This document shows, piece by piece, positions 25,458 to 33,960 of a DNA stretch of 64,000 nucleotides (within the stretch, counting starts at the first letter, position 1; every line of letters begins with the position of its first letter). Origin of the DNA: JALHQU01 sp043745295 (GTDB lineage: Bacteria; Planctomycetota; Planctomycetia; Gemmatales; Gemmataceae); assembly GCA_043745295.1 (NCBI GenBank), contig JAYTTN010000714.1, forward strand, positions 43,101-107,100, read 5' to 3'. Below the pieces are notes generated by a model, which saw only the letters and a list, made by a program, of their open reading frames with translations, was not told where the DNA came from and did no database searches. Both the position numbers and the translations under genes were made by a program.

Positions 25458-25982
25458 ATGGCGAGTCTGAACAAGGTGATGATGATCGGCCGGCTAACCA
25501 AGCCGCCGGAGGAGCCGCGGGTGCTGCCGAACAGCGGCAGCACGGTGGTCAAGTTCCGGCTGGCCGTCGGCCGGAGCAAGAAGAATCCGCAGACCGGCGC
25601 GTACGAGAACGACCCGAACCCGCTGTACATCGACTGCGAGGTGTTCAGCCGGCCGGACGCCAAGCGGAACCTGGCCGACCTGGTGACGCGGTACGTCAAG
25701 CAGGGCGACCAACTGTACCTGGAAGGTCGCCTGCAACTGGACGAGTGGGACGACAAGACGACCGGCCAGAAGCGGAGCAAGCACAAGATCGTCGTCGATT
25801 CCATCGAACTGCTCGGCGGCAAGGCCGGCGACGGCGGGTCGGGCGGCGACGACGGCGACGCGGGCGGCACGGGCGGCGGTGCCCCGGCGCGCGGCGGCGG
25901 TCGCCCGCAGCAGCAACCCCGCGGCGGCTCCGCCCCGCCCGACGAGGACCAGGGCGGCCCCGACCCCGACATCCCGTTCTGA
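25458..25982 (+). CDS. ssb: Single-stranded DNA-binding protein
   Basis: Coats single-stranded DNA in replication and repair. The OB fold covers residues 1-115: MASLNKVMMIGRLTKPPEEP, VVKFRLAVGR, LYIDCEVFSRPDAKRNLADL and YLEGRLQLDEW. A Gly/Gln-rich linker follows, and the protein ends in the conserved acidic tip DPDIPF that recruits partner proteins. GGAGG is six bases before the ATG. Length (174) is normal. Confidence 0.96.
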   Translation: MASLNKVMMIGRLTKPPEEPRVLPNSGSTVVKFRLAVGRSKKNPQTGAYENDPNPLYIDCEVFSRPDAKRNLADLVTRYVKQGDQLYLEGRLQLDEWDDKTTGQKRSKHKIVVDSIELLGGKAGDGGSGGDDGDAGGTGGGAPARGGGRPQQQPRGGSAPPDEDQGGPDPDIPF

Positions 25983-25991
25983 CGAACCCCG

Positions 25992-26125
25992 CGAGCCGCG
26001 ACCGCAAGGGAGTGTCTTCTTATCCGAGCCGGAAGCGTGAGCGACGGTTCTTCGCGAACTCCGTCGCTCACGCTTCCGGCTCCGAAAGAGCGAGAAGATG
26101 CCGCTCCCTTGCGGTCGCGGCTCGC
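25992..26125. repeat. Nested double inverted repeat between ssb and rplI
   Basis: Outer arms of 22 bp (25992-26013 and 26104-26125, word GCGAGCCGCGACCGCAAGG) and inner arms of 22 bp (26027-26048 and 26062-26083, word GAGCCGGAAGCGTGAGCGAC) are both perfect, separated by short TCTTCT/AGAAGA steps. The outer word recurs at 26782-26859 and 50001-50052, and the inner word at 55963-56021. It therefore looks like one palindrome inserted in another. Confidence 0.85.
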
Positions 26126-26187
26126 AACACACCGACAACCCCGGCGGGCAGCACCCCGCTTCACCGTTTTCAACCCCGAGTGACCCG

Positions 26188-26775
26188 ATGGCCAAGTCCG
26201 CCACCAAATCGAAAGCCGCCAAGCCGAAGGCGGACGCCGGCCCGAAAATGCCCGCCCCGAAAGTCCGCAAGCGGCAGCAGGTGAAGAAGGACTCGCACGG
26301 CAACACCATCATCGTGCTGGTCGAGGACGTGGCCCACGTCGGCAAGGTGGGCGACCAGGTGGCGGTGCGGCCCGGCTACGCCCGCAACTTCCTCATCCCG
26401 AACGGCATGGCCGTCATCCCCACGCCGCACGACCTGAAGCTGCTGGAGAAGCACCAGATCAAGGTGACGAAGGCCAAGGAAGCCAAGGTCGCCGACTTGA
26501 AGGTGCTGGCCGAGCAGCTCTCCCGCCTCACCTCGCTCACCATCGAGGCCCAGGCGAACGAGGAGAACCACCTGTACGGCAGCATCGGGCCGGTGGAGAT
26601 CTCCAAAACGCTGAAGGGCAAGAACCTGCCGGTCGAGCCGGACATGGTGAAGATGGAGCAGCACATCAAGGAGGCGAACACCGTCACCGAAGTGGCCCTG
26701 CACCTCGGCTACGGCATCGAGGGCAAGATCAACGTGCTGGTGGTCGGCCTCCAGGCCGCCGCGCCGAAGAAGTGA
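26188..26775 (+). CDS. rplI: 50S ribosomal protein L9
   Basis: Large-subunit protein with two domains joined by a long helix. The N-domain has VLVEDVAHVGKVGDQVAVRP and GYARNFLIPNGMAV; a connecting helix and the C-domain (LYGSIGPVEISKTL, VTEVALHLGYGIEGKINVLV) follow. The ATG at 26188 starts a Lys/Ala-rich 30-residue leader. An in-frame ATG at 26098 lies inside the upstream repeat and is rejected. Last gene of the rplY-rplI cluster. Confidence 0.95.
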   Translation: MAKSATKSKAAKPKADAGPKMPAPKVRKRQQVKKDSHGNTIIVLVEDVAHVGKVGDQVAVRPGYARNFLIPNGMAVIPTPHDLKLLEKHQIKVTKAKEAKVADLKVLAEQLSRLTSLTIEAQANEENHLYGSIGPVEISKTLKGKNLPVEPDMVKMEQHIKEANTVTEVALHLGYGIEGKINVLVVGLQAAAPKK

Positions 26776-26781
26776 GCCTTG

Positions 26782-26859
26782 TTTGGCGAGCCGCGACCGC
26801 GAGGGAGCGTCTTCTTCCGGTGTGAAGAAGACGCTCCCTCGTGGTCGCGGCTCGCCAAA
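26782..26859. repeat. 35-bp hairpin after rplI
   Basis: Arms 26782-26816 and 26825-26859 match over 34 of 35 bases around an 8-base loop. The core word GCGAGCCGCGACCGC is shared with the outer arms at 25992-26125. A hairpin this strong directly after the stop at 26773-26775 should end or protect the transcript. Confidence 0.85.
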
Positions 26860-26946
26860 CCGCCTCTCACACGCTTCTCACGCCACTTCACCCGCCATTT
26901 CGGGAACACTGTCGTCGGGCTTTCCACTCTCCCGGAGTCACCCGAT

Positions 26947-27813
26947 ATGCTCCGTCTCTCTCTCCTCCTCGCGTTCGTCGCCTCGCCCCTCTTCGCCGCC
27001 GACCCGCCGGTCATCCCCTTGTGGGAGAAGGGCGCGCCGGGCTTCGAGGGCAAGAAGGACGTGGCCGAGACCCGCGACCGCCTGAGCAAGGACACCGGCG
27101 AGTACCGCGTCACCGGCGTCCACAACCCGTATGTGACCGTGTTCCTGCCGCCGAAGGAGAAGGCGACCGGCGCGGCGGTAGTGGTCGTGCCGGGCGGCGG
27201 GCACCGCGAACTGTGGGTGAAGCACGAGGGCGAGAACGTGGCCCAGTGGCTGAGCGAGAAAGGCGTCGCGGCGGTGGTGCTGCGGCACCGGCTGGCGCGC
27301 GAAACCGACTCGCCGTACAAGATCGACATCCACGCGGTGCAGGACGGCCAGCGGGCGCTGCGGCTGGTGCGGAGCAAGGCGGCCGAGTGGAACCTGAAGT
27401 CCGACCGCATCGGCATGATGGGCTTCTCGGCGGGCGGCGAAACGGTGGCGCTGGTCTGCCGCAAGGCCGAGAAGGGCGACGACAAGGCCGACGACCCCAT
27501 CGACCGCGAGAGCGCCGTTCCGAGTTTCCAGGCGCACGTTTACAGTGGCCCGCAGGGGCTGCGCGGGGCAACGATCACGAAGGAAAACTCGCCGCCGGCG
27601 TTCCTGCTGGTGGGCGACGCGGACGGCGCGAAGGCGGTGCTGGTGGCGCACTACCAGGAGCTGTCGAAGCTCGGCGTGTCGGCCGAGCTGCACGTCCTGG
27701 CGAAGGCCGGCCACGGCTTCGGCTTCCGCCCGTACAAGAAGACCGGCCCGGCCATCGACACCTGGCCGCAGCGGTTCTACGAGTTCCTGGACGTGCAGGG
27801 GATGCTGAAATAA
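26947..27813 (+). CDS. Exported alpha/beta hydrolase (acetyl-xylan-esterase-like)
   Basis: 288 residues from the ATG at 26947 (GGAG upstream) with a signal peptide (MLRLSLLLAFVASPLFA). The oxyanion-hole region reads VVVVPGGGHRELW, the nucleophile elbow GFSAGG (Ser), a later Asp is in LLVGDADGAK, and the His is in KAGHGFGFRP. This is the BD-FAE/acetylxylan esterase pattern: deacetylation of plant or algal polysaccharide is the likely role. The next gene is a polysaccharide lyase, which supports this. Confidence 0.88.
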   Translation: MLRLSLLLAFVASPLFAADPPVIPLWEKGAPGFEGKKDVAETRDRLSKDTGEYRVTGVHNPYVTVFLPPKEKATGAAVVVVPGGGHRELWVKHEGENVAQWLSEKGVAAVVLRHRLARETDSPYKIDIHAVQDGQRALRLVRSKAAEWNLKSDRIGMMGFSAGGETVALVCRKAEKGDDKADDPIDRESAVPSFQAHVYSGPQGLRGATITKENSPPAFLLVGDADGAKAVLVAHYQELSKLGVSAELHVLAKAGHGFGFRPYKKTGPAIDTWPQRFYEFLDVQGMLK

Positions 27814-27816
27814 TGG

Positions 27817-27869
27817 TAGTCCGCACTCTCCGAGTGCGGGTCGGAACCGCACTCGGAGAGTGCGGACTA
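27817..27869. repeat. Perfect 23-bp inverted repeat, same family as 44441-44502
   Basis: Arms 27817-27839 and 27847-27869 are exact complements around a 7-base loop; the core word is CCGCACTCTCCGAGTGCGG, itself nearly palindromic. The same arms, base for base, occur at 44441-44463 and 44480-44502. Lies between the esterase and the lyase gene. Confidence 0.88.
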
Positions 27870-27888
27870 CTCTTCCGGAGCCCCTCCC

Positions 27889-29745
27889 ATGTCTCGCCTT
27901 CTGCTCCTCCCGCTGCTGCTCATCCCACTCGCCTTCGCCGAAGACCCCTCGCCGAAGCCCGCACTTCCCCTTCGCCAGATGGAAGCGCTCGGCCGGGGGG
28001 TCGTGGCGATCCACCACGCCGAGGGCAAGGTGTTCGTCAGTTGGCGGCTGCTCGGCACCGACCCGGAGGACATCGCGTTCAACCTGTACCGCCAGTCCGG
28101 CGACGCCGTGCCGGTCAAGGTCAACGCCGAGCCGCTGAAGAAGGCGACGTGCTTCGCGGATGACAAAGCCGACCTGACGAAGGCGACAGCGTACACCGTG
28201 CGGCCAGTCGTGGACGGCAAGGAACTGCCCGCGAGCGCCGCGTTCAAACTGCCGGCCGGCGCGCCCGTTCGCCCGTACCTGAGCGTGCCGCTGAAGACGC
28301 TGCCCGGCCACACGCCGAACGACGCCTCCGTCGGCGACCTGGACGGCGACGGCGAGTACGAGATCGTTTTGAAACAGGAGCAGAAGCCGCGCGACAACTC
28401 GCAGAAGGGCGAGACCGGCGAGACGAAGCTGGAGGCGTACAAGCTCGACGGGACGATGCTCTGGCGAATCAACCTGGGCAAGAACATCCGCGAGGGGGCA
28501 CACTACACGCAGTTCCTCGTGTACGACTTCGACGGCGACGGCAAGGCCGAAGTGATGTGCAAGACCGCCGACGGAACCGTGGACGGCACCGGCGTCGTGA
28601 TCGGCGACGCGAAGGCGAACCACCGCAACGCCGACGGCTACGTCCTGGATGGCCCGGAGTTCCTGACCGTGTTCGACGGGATGACCGGCAAGGCGCTGGC
28701 CACCACCGAGTATCTGCCGGCGCGGGGCAAGGTCGGCGACTGGGGCGACACCTACGGCAACCGCGTGGACCGCTTCCTGGCCGGCGTGGGATACCTCGAC
28801 GGCGAGCGGCCGAGCGCGGTGTTCTGCCGGGGCTATTACACCCGCACGGTGCTGGTCGCGTGGGACTGGCGGGACGGCAAGCTGACCCGCCGCTGGACCT
28901 TCGACAGCAAAGAAGCCGGCAAGGAGTACACCGGGCAAGGCGACCACAGCCTGAGCGCGGCCGACGTGGACGGCGACGGCAAGGACGACATCATCTACGG
29001 CGCGATGACCGTCGGCGGCAACGGCAAGGGGCTGTACTCCACCGGCCTGGGGCACGGCGACGCGCTGCACGCGAGCGACTTCGACCCGGCGCGGCCGGGG
29101 CTGGAGGTGTTCAACATCCACGAGAAGAAGCCGGCCGTCGGCGTGTCGTTCCGCGAGGCGAAGACGGGCAAGGTGATCTGGAGCAAACCCAGCACGGACG
29201 TGGGCCGGGGGCTGGCCGCGGACATCGACCCGCGCCACGAGGGGGCCGAGTTCTGGGCGAGCGGGCCGGGCCTCAGCGGGGTGTGGAACGTGACGGGCGA
29301 GGAGGTGTCGAAGAAGAAACCCCGCTCGTGCAACTTCGCCGTCTGGTGGGACGGCGACCCGCTACGGGAGCTGCTCGACCGCACCGCCATTTCCAAGTGG
29401 GACTGGGAGAAGGAGACCGAGACGACGCTGTTGAACGCGACCGGCTGCGCGTCGAACAACGGCAGCAAATCGACGCCGGCGCTGTCGGCGGACATCCTCG
29501 GCGACTGGCGGGAAGAGGTGATCTTCCGCAGCGCCGACAACACCGAACTCCGCATCTACACGACGCCGATCCCGACCGACCGCCGCCTGCCGACGCTCAT
29601 GCACGACCCGCAGTACCGGGTGGCGGTGGCGTGGCAGAACGTCGGCTACAACCAGCCGCCGCACCCGAGCTTCTTCCTGGGCGACGGCATGACCGACCCG
29701 CCGAAGCCCCGCATCACGACGAAGGCGAGAGGGAAGGGGAGGTGA
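27889..29745 (+). CDS. Secreted rhamnogalacturonan lyase (PL11 family)
   Basis: Cleaves the backbone of pectic rhamnogalacturonan I by beta-elimination outside the cytoplasm. 618 residues with a signal peptide (MSRLLLLPLLLIPLAFA). An N-terminal fibronectin-like part (GRGVVAIHHAEGKVFVSWRL, LYRQSGD) is followed by an eight-bladed propeller with many calcium-type loops: DLDGDGEYEIV, DFDGDGKAEVM, DVDGDGKDDIIYG. The segments EFLTVFDGMTGKAL, WGDTYGNRVDRFL and YYTRTVLVAWDWRDGKL are typical of PL11. It pairs with the upstream esterase in polysaccharide use. GGAG lies eight bases before the ATG. Confidence 0.92.
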   Translation: MSRLLLLPLLLIPLAFAEDPSPKPALPLRQMEALGRGVVAIHHAEGKVFVSWRLLGTDPEDIAFNLYRQSGDAVPVKVNAEPLKKATCFADDKADLTKATAYTVRPVVDGKELPASAAFKLPAGAPVRPYLSVPLKTLPGHTPNDASVGDLDGDGEYEIVLKQEQKPRDNSQKGETGETKLEAYKLDGTMLWRINLGKNIREGAHYTQFLVYDFDGDGKAEVMCKTADGTVDGTGVVIGDAKANHRNADGYVLDGPEFLTVFDGMTGKALATTEYLPARGKVGDWGDTYGNRVDRFLAGVGYLDGERPSAVFCRGYYTRTVLVAWDWRDGKLTRRWTFDSKEAGKEYTGQGDHSLSAADVDGDGKDDIIYGAMTVGGNGKGLYSTGLGHGDALHASDFDPARPGLEVFNIHEKKPAVGVSFREAKTGKVIWSKPSTDVGRGLAADIDPRHEGAEFWASGPGLSGVWNVTGEEVSKKKPRSCNFAVWWDGDPLRELLDRTAISKWDWEKETETTLLNATGCASNNGSKSTPALSADILGDWREEVIFRSADNTELRIYTTPIPTDRRLPTLMHDPQYRVAVAWQNVGYNQPPHPSFFLGDGMTDPPKPRITTKARGKGR

Positions 29746-29844
29746 GGGCGGATTCGCCGATCCGCTCGCACGCGCGGGGAGTTCGTATCAATACCAGCGA
29801 CAGGGCGCTTGGTGTCACCCTGTGGATCGCTCGGTGATGCGGCC

Positions 29845-31920
29845 ATGCACGATCTGCTCATCCAGAAACGGTTCGAGGCTCTCCGCGCCCGCGTCCGCGC
29901 GCGGGGCGACGACCCCGACCTGGACCGCCCGGTGTCGCGGTGGGTGACGGCCGACGACAGCCACCTGCCGCGACAGTTCCTGGGCCACTCGGCCCGCCGG
30001 CTGACGGAGGCGGGGTGCTGGCAGGAAATCGGCGACAGCCCCGGCATCGGGGTCGCCAAACTGAACCGGCTGCTCGACTTGATCGAACGGGCCATCGACC
30101 GCGTCGAGACCCCCCGGCCGACATCGGCCGAACAGCCCGGCGGGCGGGCGGAGGCGTTCGACCCGGGCGCGCTCGACGAGGTCGGCTGGTCCGCCTGGGC
30201 GGAGGCGGTTCGCCTCCACCGCCTGGACGGCCTGCCGCTGGGCCGCTTCGCCCGGTCGCTGAACGAGCTGTCCGCCAGCCTCTGGGCGGTCCCGCTCCGC
30301 CGGTTCCTCGACCTGCCTCTCGTCGAAGTGCCCCGCCTCGCCGGGATGGGGCCGGTGCGGGTCGGGCAGGTCCTCCGGGCCATCGCGGAAGTGGCGCGGG
30401 CGGTGTCCGCCATGCCCGCCGGGTCGCCGCTCGCGTGCCGGCTGTCGGTCGAGCGGATTCACGGCATCGCCTGCTGGATCGACGCCGCGCTGGCCGCCCG
30501 CGCGGTGCCGACCGCGGACGAATTGGACCGCCAGTTCGTCCGCCCGCTGCTCGCCCAACTGGACGCCGACCTGTCGGCCGAGGACGCCGAGTTGATCCGC
30601 CGGCGGTGGGGTCTCGGCGGGCGGCCGGCCACCCTGGAGGCACTCGGCCGCGAGGTCGGGCTGACGCGGGAGCGAATCCGCCAGCTGACGGAGCAGGCCG
30701 GACGGGTGCTGGCGGTGCGGTGGCCGGAAGGGAGGCACCTGCTGGACGACTTCTACGAGTTGCTGCTGTCGGCGACGGACGCGGCCGCGCAGCGGGCGGT
30801 CGTCCGCACGGTGGCCGACGCCTGCTTCGATGTCGTGTTCGCCGCCGACGGGTCTCGGGCGGACCTCCGCGCCGGGTGGGAAGAGGCCGGCGCGAGCGGG
30901 CGGACGCCGATGACCGAGGCGGAAGTGCGGGCGTGGGCGGCCGAGGAGTTTCCGCGCCTGCCGCCGGCCGTCGCCGTCGAGTGGGTGGCCGCCGAGGGGG
31001 TGGCCGGGGGCGAGGGCGGCGGGCCGCCGTACTTCAGCCGCGAACCGTACGACCGCCTGCTGCTCGACCTGTACCGCCGCGGGACGGCCCTCGACTTGGC
31101 GGCCGCCGCCGCCGCCGTCGGCGGGGACGAACGGGCCGTCCGCGGACGGCTCGCACGCGACGACCGGTTCGTCGAGGACGACGAGCGGCGGGTGTGGGCG
31201 AGCGTCCACCGGAACCTCGAACGGGTCGGCGGCGAGTGGGTGGCGATCCTTTCGCCCGTCGCCCGCATCCCGGTCGCCCACCTCGCGCGATTGGCCGCCG
31301 GCGGGCTACTCCTCCGCGGCGTCGCCGACGCCACCATCTGGGGCGTCCGCCGCGCGGCCGACGAGTTGACCCTGCGTCTGTTCGGCGTCGGGCTGCCGGC
31401 CGCGTGGTCGCCGACCGTGTTCGCCACACTCTTGATGCGGCACTCCGGCGGAGCGATTCGGGCCATGCGGCGACGGCGGGTGCGGTGGGACACGCCCGGC
31501 GGGACGGTGCCGCCGCGCGGCAAACGGGGGTGGGTGGCCGAGGTGCTGGTGCGGGCGGGCGGGCCGATGACGATGGAGGAAATGGACGGCCGATTGCGGG
31601 CCTTTTACCAGGATTACGAGGGGTACGTCCTCGCGCAGTTGACCGACGACGGCGACGGCGACGAGGCCGCCAGCGGGCCTCGGTTCCACACCACGTCCGC
31701 GGTTTCGCGGCGATTCCCCAAGCTGTTCATCCCGGAAGGGTGGAGTCTCGACCCGACCGGGGCGACCGTGTCCGAAGGCGTCCGGCAGTTCGCCCGGCGC
31801 GTGCTCGCCGCGAAGGGCGTGTTCCGCTACGCCCGCGCGGAGTTGCAGGAGGCCGGCTGGCTGGTCCAGTTGTGCGAGATCGAAGCGGGCGGGCCGGTGG
31901 TCTGGGCCGACGACCCGTGA
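29845..31920 (+). CDS. Sigma-region-4/HhH multi-domain DNA-binding protein, 691 aa
   Basis: A large protein with one clear domain: a sigma70 region-4 helix-turn-helix at about 250-293, RRRWGLGGRPATLEALGREV then GLTRERIRQLTEQAGRVL, which normally contacts the -35 box. No region 2 is seen, so it is not an ordinary sigma factor. Before it are two helix-hairpin-helix-like segments, GDSPGIGVAKLNRLL (63-77) and LAGMGPVRVGQVLRAI (165-180), resembling the RNA polymerase alpha C-terminal domain. The second half is helical and Arg/Ala-rich, with a winged-helix-like GWVAEVLVRAGGPMTMEEMD. Start at 29845 by domain fit. Likely a transcription regulator; target unknown. It converges on the next gene with a 24-bp gap. 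Confidence 0.75.
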   Translation: MHDLLIQKRFEALRARVRARGDDPDLDRPVSRWVTADDSHLPRQFLGHSARRLTEAGCWQEIGDSPGIGVAKLNRLLDLIERAIDRVETPRPTSAEQPGGRAEAFDPGALDEVGWSAWAEAVRLHRLDGLPLGRFARSLNELSASLWAVPLRRFLDLPLVEVPRLAGMGPVRVGQVLRAIAEVARAVSAMPAGSPLACRLSVERIHGIACWIDAALAARAVPTADELDRQFVRPLLAQLDADLSAEDAELIRRRWGLGGRPATLEALGREVGLTRERIRQLTEQAGRVLAVRWPEGRHLLDDFYELLLSATDAAAQRAVVRTVADACFDVVFAADGSRADLRAGWEEAGASGRTPMTEAEVRAWAAEEFPRLPPAVAVEWVAAEGVAGGEGGGPPYFSREPYDRLLLDLYRRGTALDLAAAAAAVGGDERAVRGRLARDDRFVEDDERRVWASVHRNLERVGGEWVAILSPVARIPVAHLARLAAGGLLLRGVADATIWGVRRAADELTLRLFGVGLPAAWSPTVFATLLMRHSGGAIRAMRRRRVRWDTPGGTVPPRGKRGWVAEVLVRAGGPMTMEEMDGRLRAFYQDYEGYVLAQLTDDGDGDEAASGPRFHTTSAVSRRFPKLFIPEGWSLDPTGATVSEGVRQFARRVLAAKGVFRYARAELQEAGWLVQLCEIEAGGPVVWADDP

Positions 31921-31944
31921 CCGACGACGGGGGCGATACGTCCC

Positions 31945-33846
31945 TCACTCCGCCCACTTGACGAAGGCTTCCAGCGCGTAGTACTCCGGCAGGCCCAGGG
32001 CGTCGAACGTGGCGGCCGTGCCCAGGTTGCGGTCCTCCGCCCGCTGCCAGAACTCGCGGCGGTCGGTGCCGCCGGGGAACATCGCCTTGTCCTTCTGGCT
32101 CTGGTGCCGGAAGATCGCCTCCTTCTTCCGCACCAGCACGTCCGGACTCAGCGGCACCGCCATCTCGATCTCGTGCGGCTCCCACTCCTCCCACGCCCCC
32201 TTGTACAGCCACACGTCGAACACCTGCTGCTTCGCCCGCACCCGGCGGACGGCTTCGTAAATAGCCTCCGCGCAGGTGCGGTGCGTGCCGTGCGGGTCGC
32301 TCAGTTCGCCGGCGACGTAGATCTGCGCCGGCTTCAGCCGCTCGAACAGCGCGACGATGTCGTCGATGTCCTGCGGCTGGATCGGGTTCTTGTTCACGGT
32401 TCCCGTCCGGTAGAACCGCAGGTCCATGAACTCCAGCTGCGCCGGCGGGATGCCGCACGCCAGGGCCGCCGCGCGGGCCTCGGTGGCGCGGATCATCCCC
32501 TTGATGGACAGGATGTCCGGGCTGTCCGGCTCGCCGGGGGCCTTCTTGTCCAGGAACTGGTTGGCCCGCTCCTTCATCGTCCCGGCCGTGCTCTTCTCGG
32601 CGGCGTCGCCGAACGCGGACAGGAACTCGTCTACGAAGTCCACGAACCGCCGGGCGTCGTGGTCGAACACGGCGATGTTGCCGCTGGTCATGTACGCCAC
32701 ATGCACCGTGTGCCCCTGCTCCACCAGGCGGATGACGGTGCCGCCCATGCTGATCACGTCGTCGTCCGGGTGCGGGCTGAACACGAGGATCGACTTCGCG
32801 TCGGCCGGCGCGCCCACCTTGCCGGCGGGGTACGGCCGGATGGTGGCCAGCCGGTCGTGGAACACCGCCTCGCCGATCTTCTCGGCCGGCCCCTGCTCGC
32901 GCAGCAGTTCGTACAAGTGGTGTTCGCGGAAGTCGTCGTCGTTCAGCTTCTGAAGGCCCTTCTTCATCGTCAGCGACAGCCACACGACCGCCTGCCGCAC
33001 CCGCTCCGGCGTCCACTTCACCGGCCCCACTTCCCACGGCCGTTTGACGGCGGTCGTCTCGGCGGCGGCGGCCGGGTCCAGCACGAACACGGCGTCGCGG
33101 TGTTCCTGCAAGAAGCTGGCCGAGATGGCTTCGGTCGGCGGCAGCTCCACCGCCTTGTACAGCACCGGGGCCTTGTGTTCGCCGAACGCCATCAGGAACA
33201 CCTTGCGGGCGTCGCTGATGCTGGCCACGCCCATCGTGATGGCCTGGTTCGGCACGTTCTCCTCGCCGAAGAACCCCGACGCCGCGTCCCGCCGGGTGAT
33301 GCTGTCCAGGGTGATGACGCGGGTGCGGCTGTTGCGGGGGCTGCCCGGCTCGTTGAAGCCGATGTGCCCGGTGCGGCCGATGCCGAGGATTTGGATGTCG
33401 ATGCCGCCGGCCTCGCGGATCTTGCGCTCGTAGGCGATGCAGAAGTCCTCCATCTCGTCCGGTTTCAGCGTGCCGTCGGGGATGTGGATGTTCTCCCACT
33501 TGATGTTGACGTGGTTGAAGAACGTCTCGTGCATCCACTTGAAGTAGCTGTGCGAGTCCTCCTTCGGCATGGGGTAGTATTCGTCGAGGTTGAACGTCAC
33601 CACGCGGGCGAAGTCCAGGCTTTCGTCCTTGTGCAGGCGGATGAGTTCGCGGTACAGGCCGACGGGGGTGCTGCCGGTGGCCAGGCCGAGGACGGTACTC
33701 TTGCCGGCGGCGTTGCGGGCGCGGATCAGCTTGTCGATCTCGCGGGCGACGTACTTGGACGCGGCCGAGCTGGTGGGGAACAGCAGGCACGGGACGCGGG
33801 TGTGGGGCAGCGGGTGCTGGGTCGGCGGCGGCATGTCGGTCGGCAT
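31945..33846 (-). CDS. nagB: Glucosamine-6-phosphate deaminase fused to PIG-L/LmbE deacetylase
   Basis: 633 residues from the ATG at 33846; a longer frame to 33960 is not supported. The N-terminal 270 residues are NagB: GLATGSTPVGLYRELIR (phosphate loop), FNLDEYYPM (Asp72 equivalent), LGIGRTGHIGFNEPGS (His and Glu kept), then VFLMAFGEHKAP. The C-terminal 300 residues are a PIG-L-type N-deacetylase with the zinc motif HPDDD and GTHRTC. The fusion is known in Bacteroidota and planctomycetes and should couple deacetylation and deamination of an amino sugar, giving fructose-6-phosphate and ammonia. The residue matching the E. coli ring-opening Asp141 is Thr here. Confidence 0.92.
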   Translation of the reverse strand: MPTDMPPPTQHPLPHTRVPCLLFPTSSAASKYVAREIDKLIRARNAAGKSTVLGLATGSTPVGLYRELIRLHKDESLDFARVVTFNLDEYYPMPKEDSHSYFKWMHETFFNHVNIKWENIHIPDGTLKPDEMEDFCIAYERKIREAGGIDIQILGIGRTGHIGFNEPGSPRNSRTRVITLDSITRRDAASGFFGEENVPNQAITMGVASISDARKVFLMAFGEHKAPVLYKAVELPPTEAISASFLQEHRDAVFVLDPAAAAETTAVKRPWEVGPVKWTPERVRQAVVWLSLTMKKGLQKLNDDDFREHHLYELLREQGPAEKIGEAVFHDRLATIRPYPAGKVGAPADAKSILVFSPHPDDDVISMGGTVIRLVEQGHTVHVAYMTSGNIAVFDHDARRFVDFVDEFLSAFGDAAEKSTAGTMKERANQFLDKKAPGEPDSPDILSIKGMIRATEARAAALACGIPPAQLEFMDLRFYRTGTVNKNPIQPQDIDDIVALFERLKPAQIYVAGELSDPHGTHRTCAEAIYEAVRRVRAKQQVFDVWLYKGAWEEWEPHEIEMAVPLSPDVLVRKKEAIFRHQSQKDKAMFPGGTDRREFWQRAEDRNLGTAATFDALGLPEYYALEAFVKWAE

Positions 33847-33960
33847 CCGGAGGGGGAGGGCGGGCGGATGCGGATAACTTATGCGCCGTGCGTGCGCCGG
33901 AAACGCCGCCGCCCCCGGACGAGCCGAGGGCGGGCGGAGAGGTTGCGGGTTTCCGGGCAA

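Noticed and set aside
26938..29238. 766-codon minus-strand frame across the hydrolase and lyase genes
   Set aside because: It crosses two well-supported plus-strand genes and a repeat, and its translation is low-complexity Arg/His/Val.
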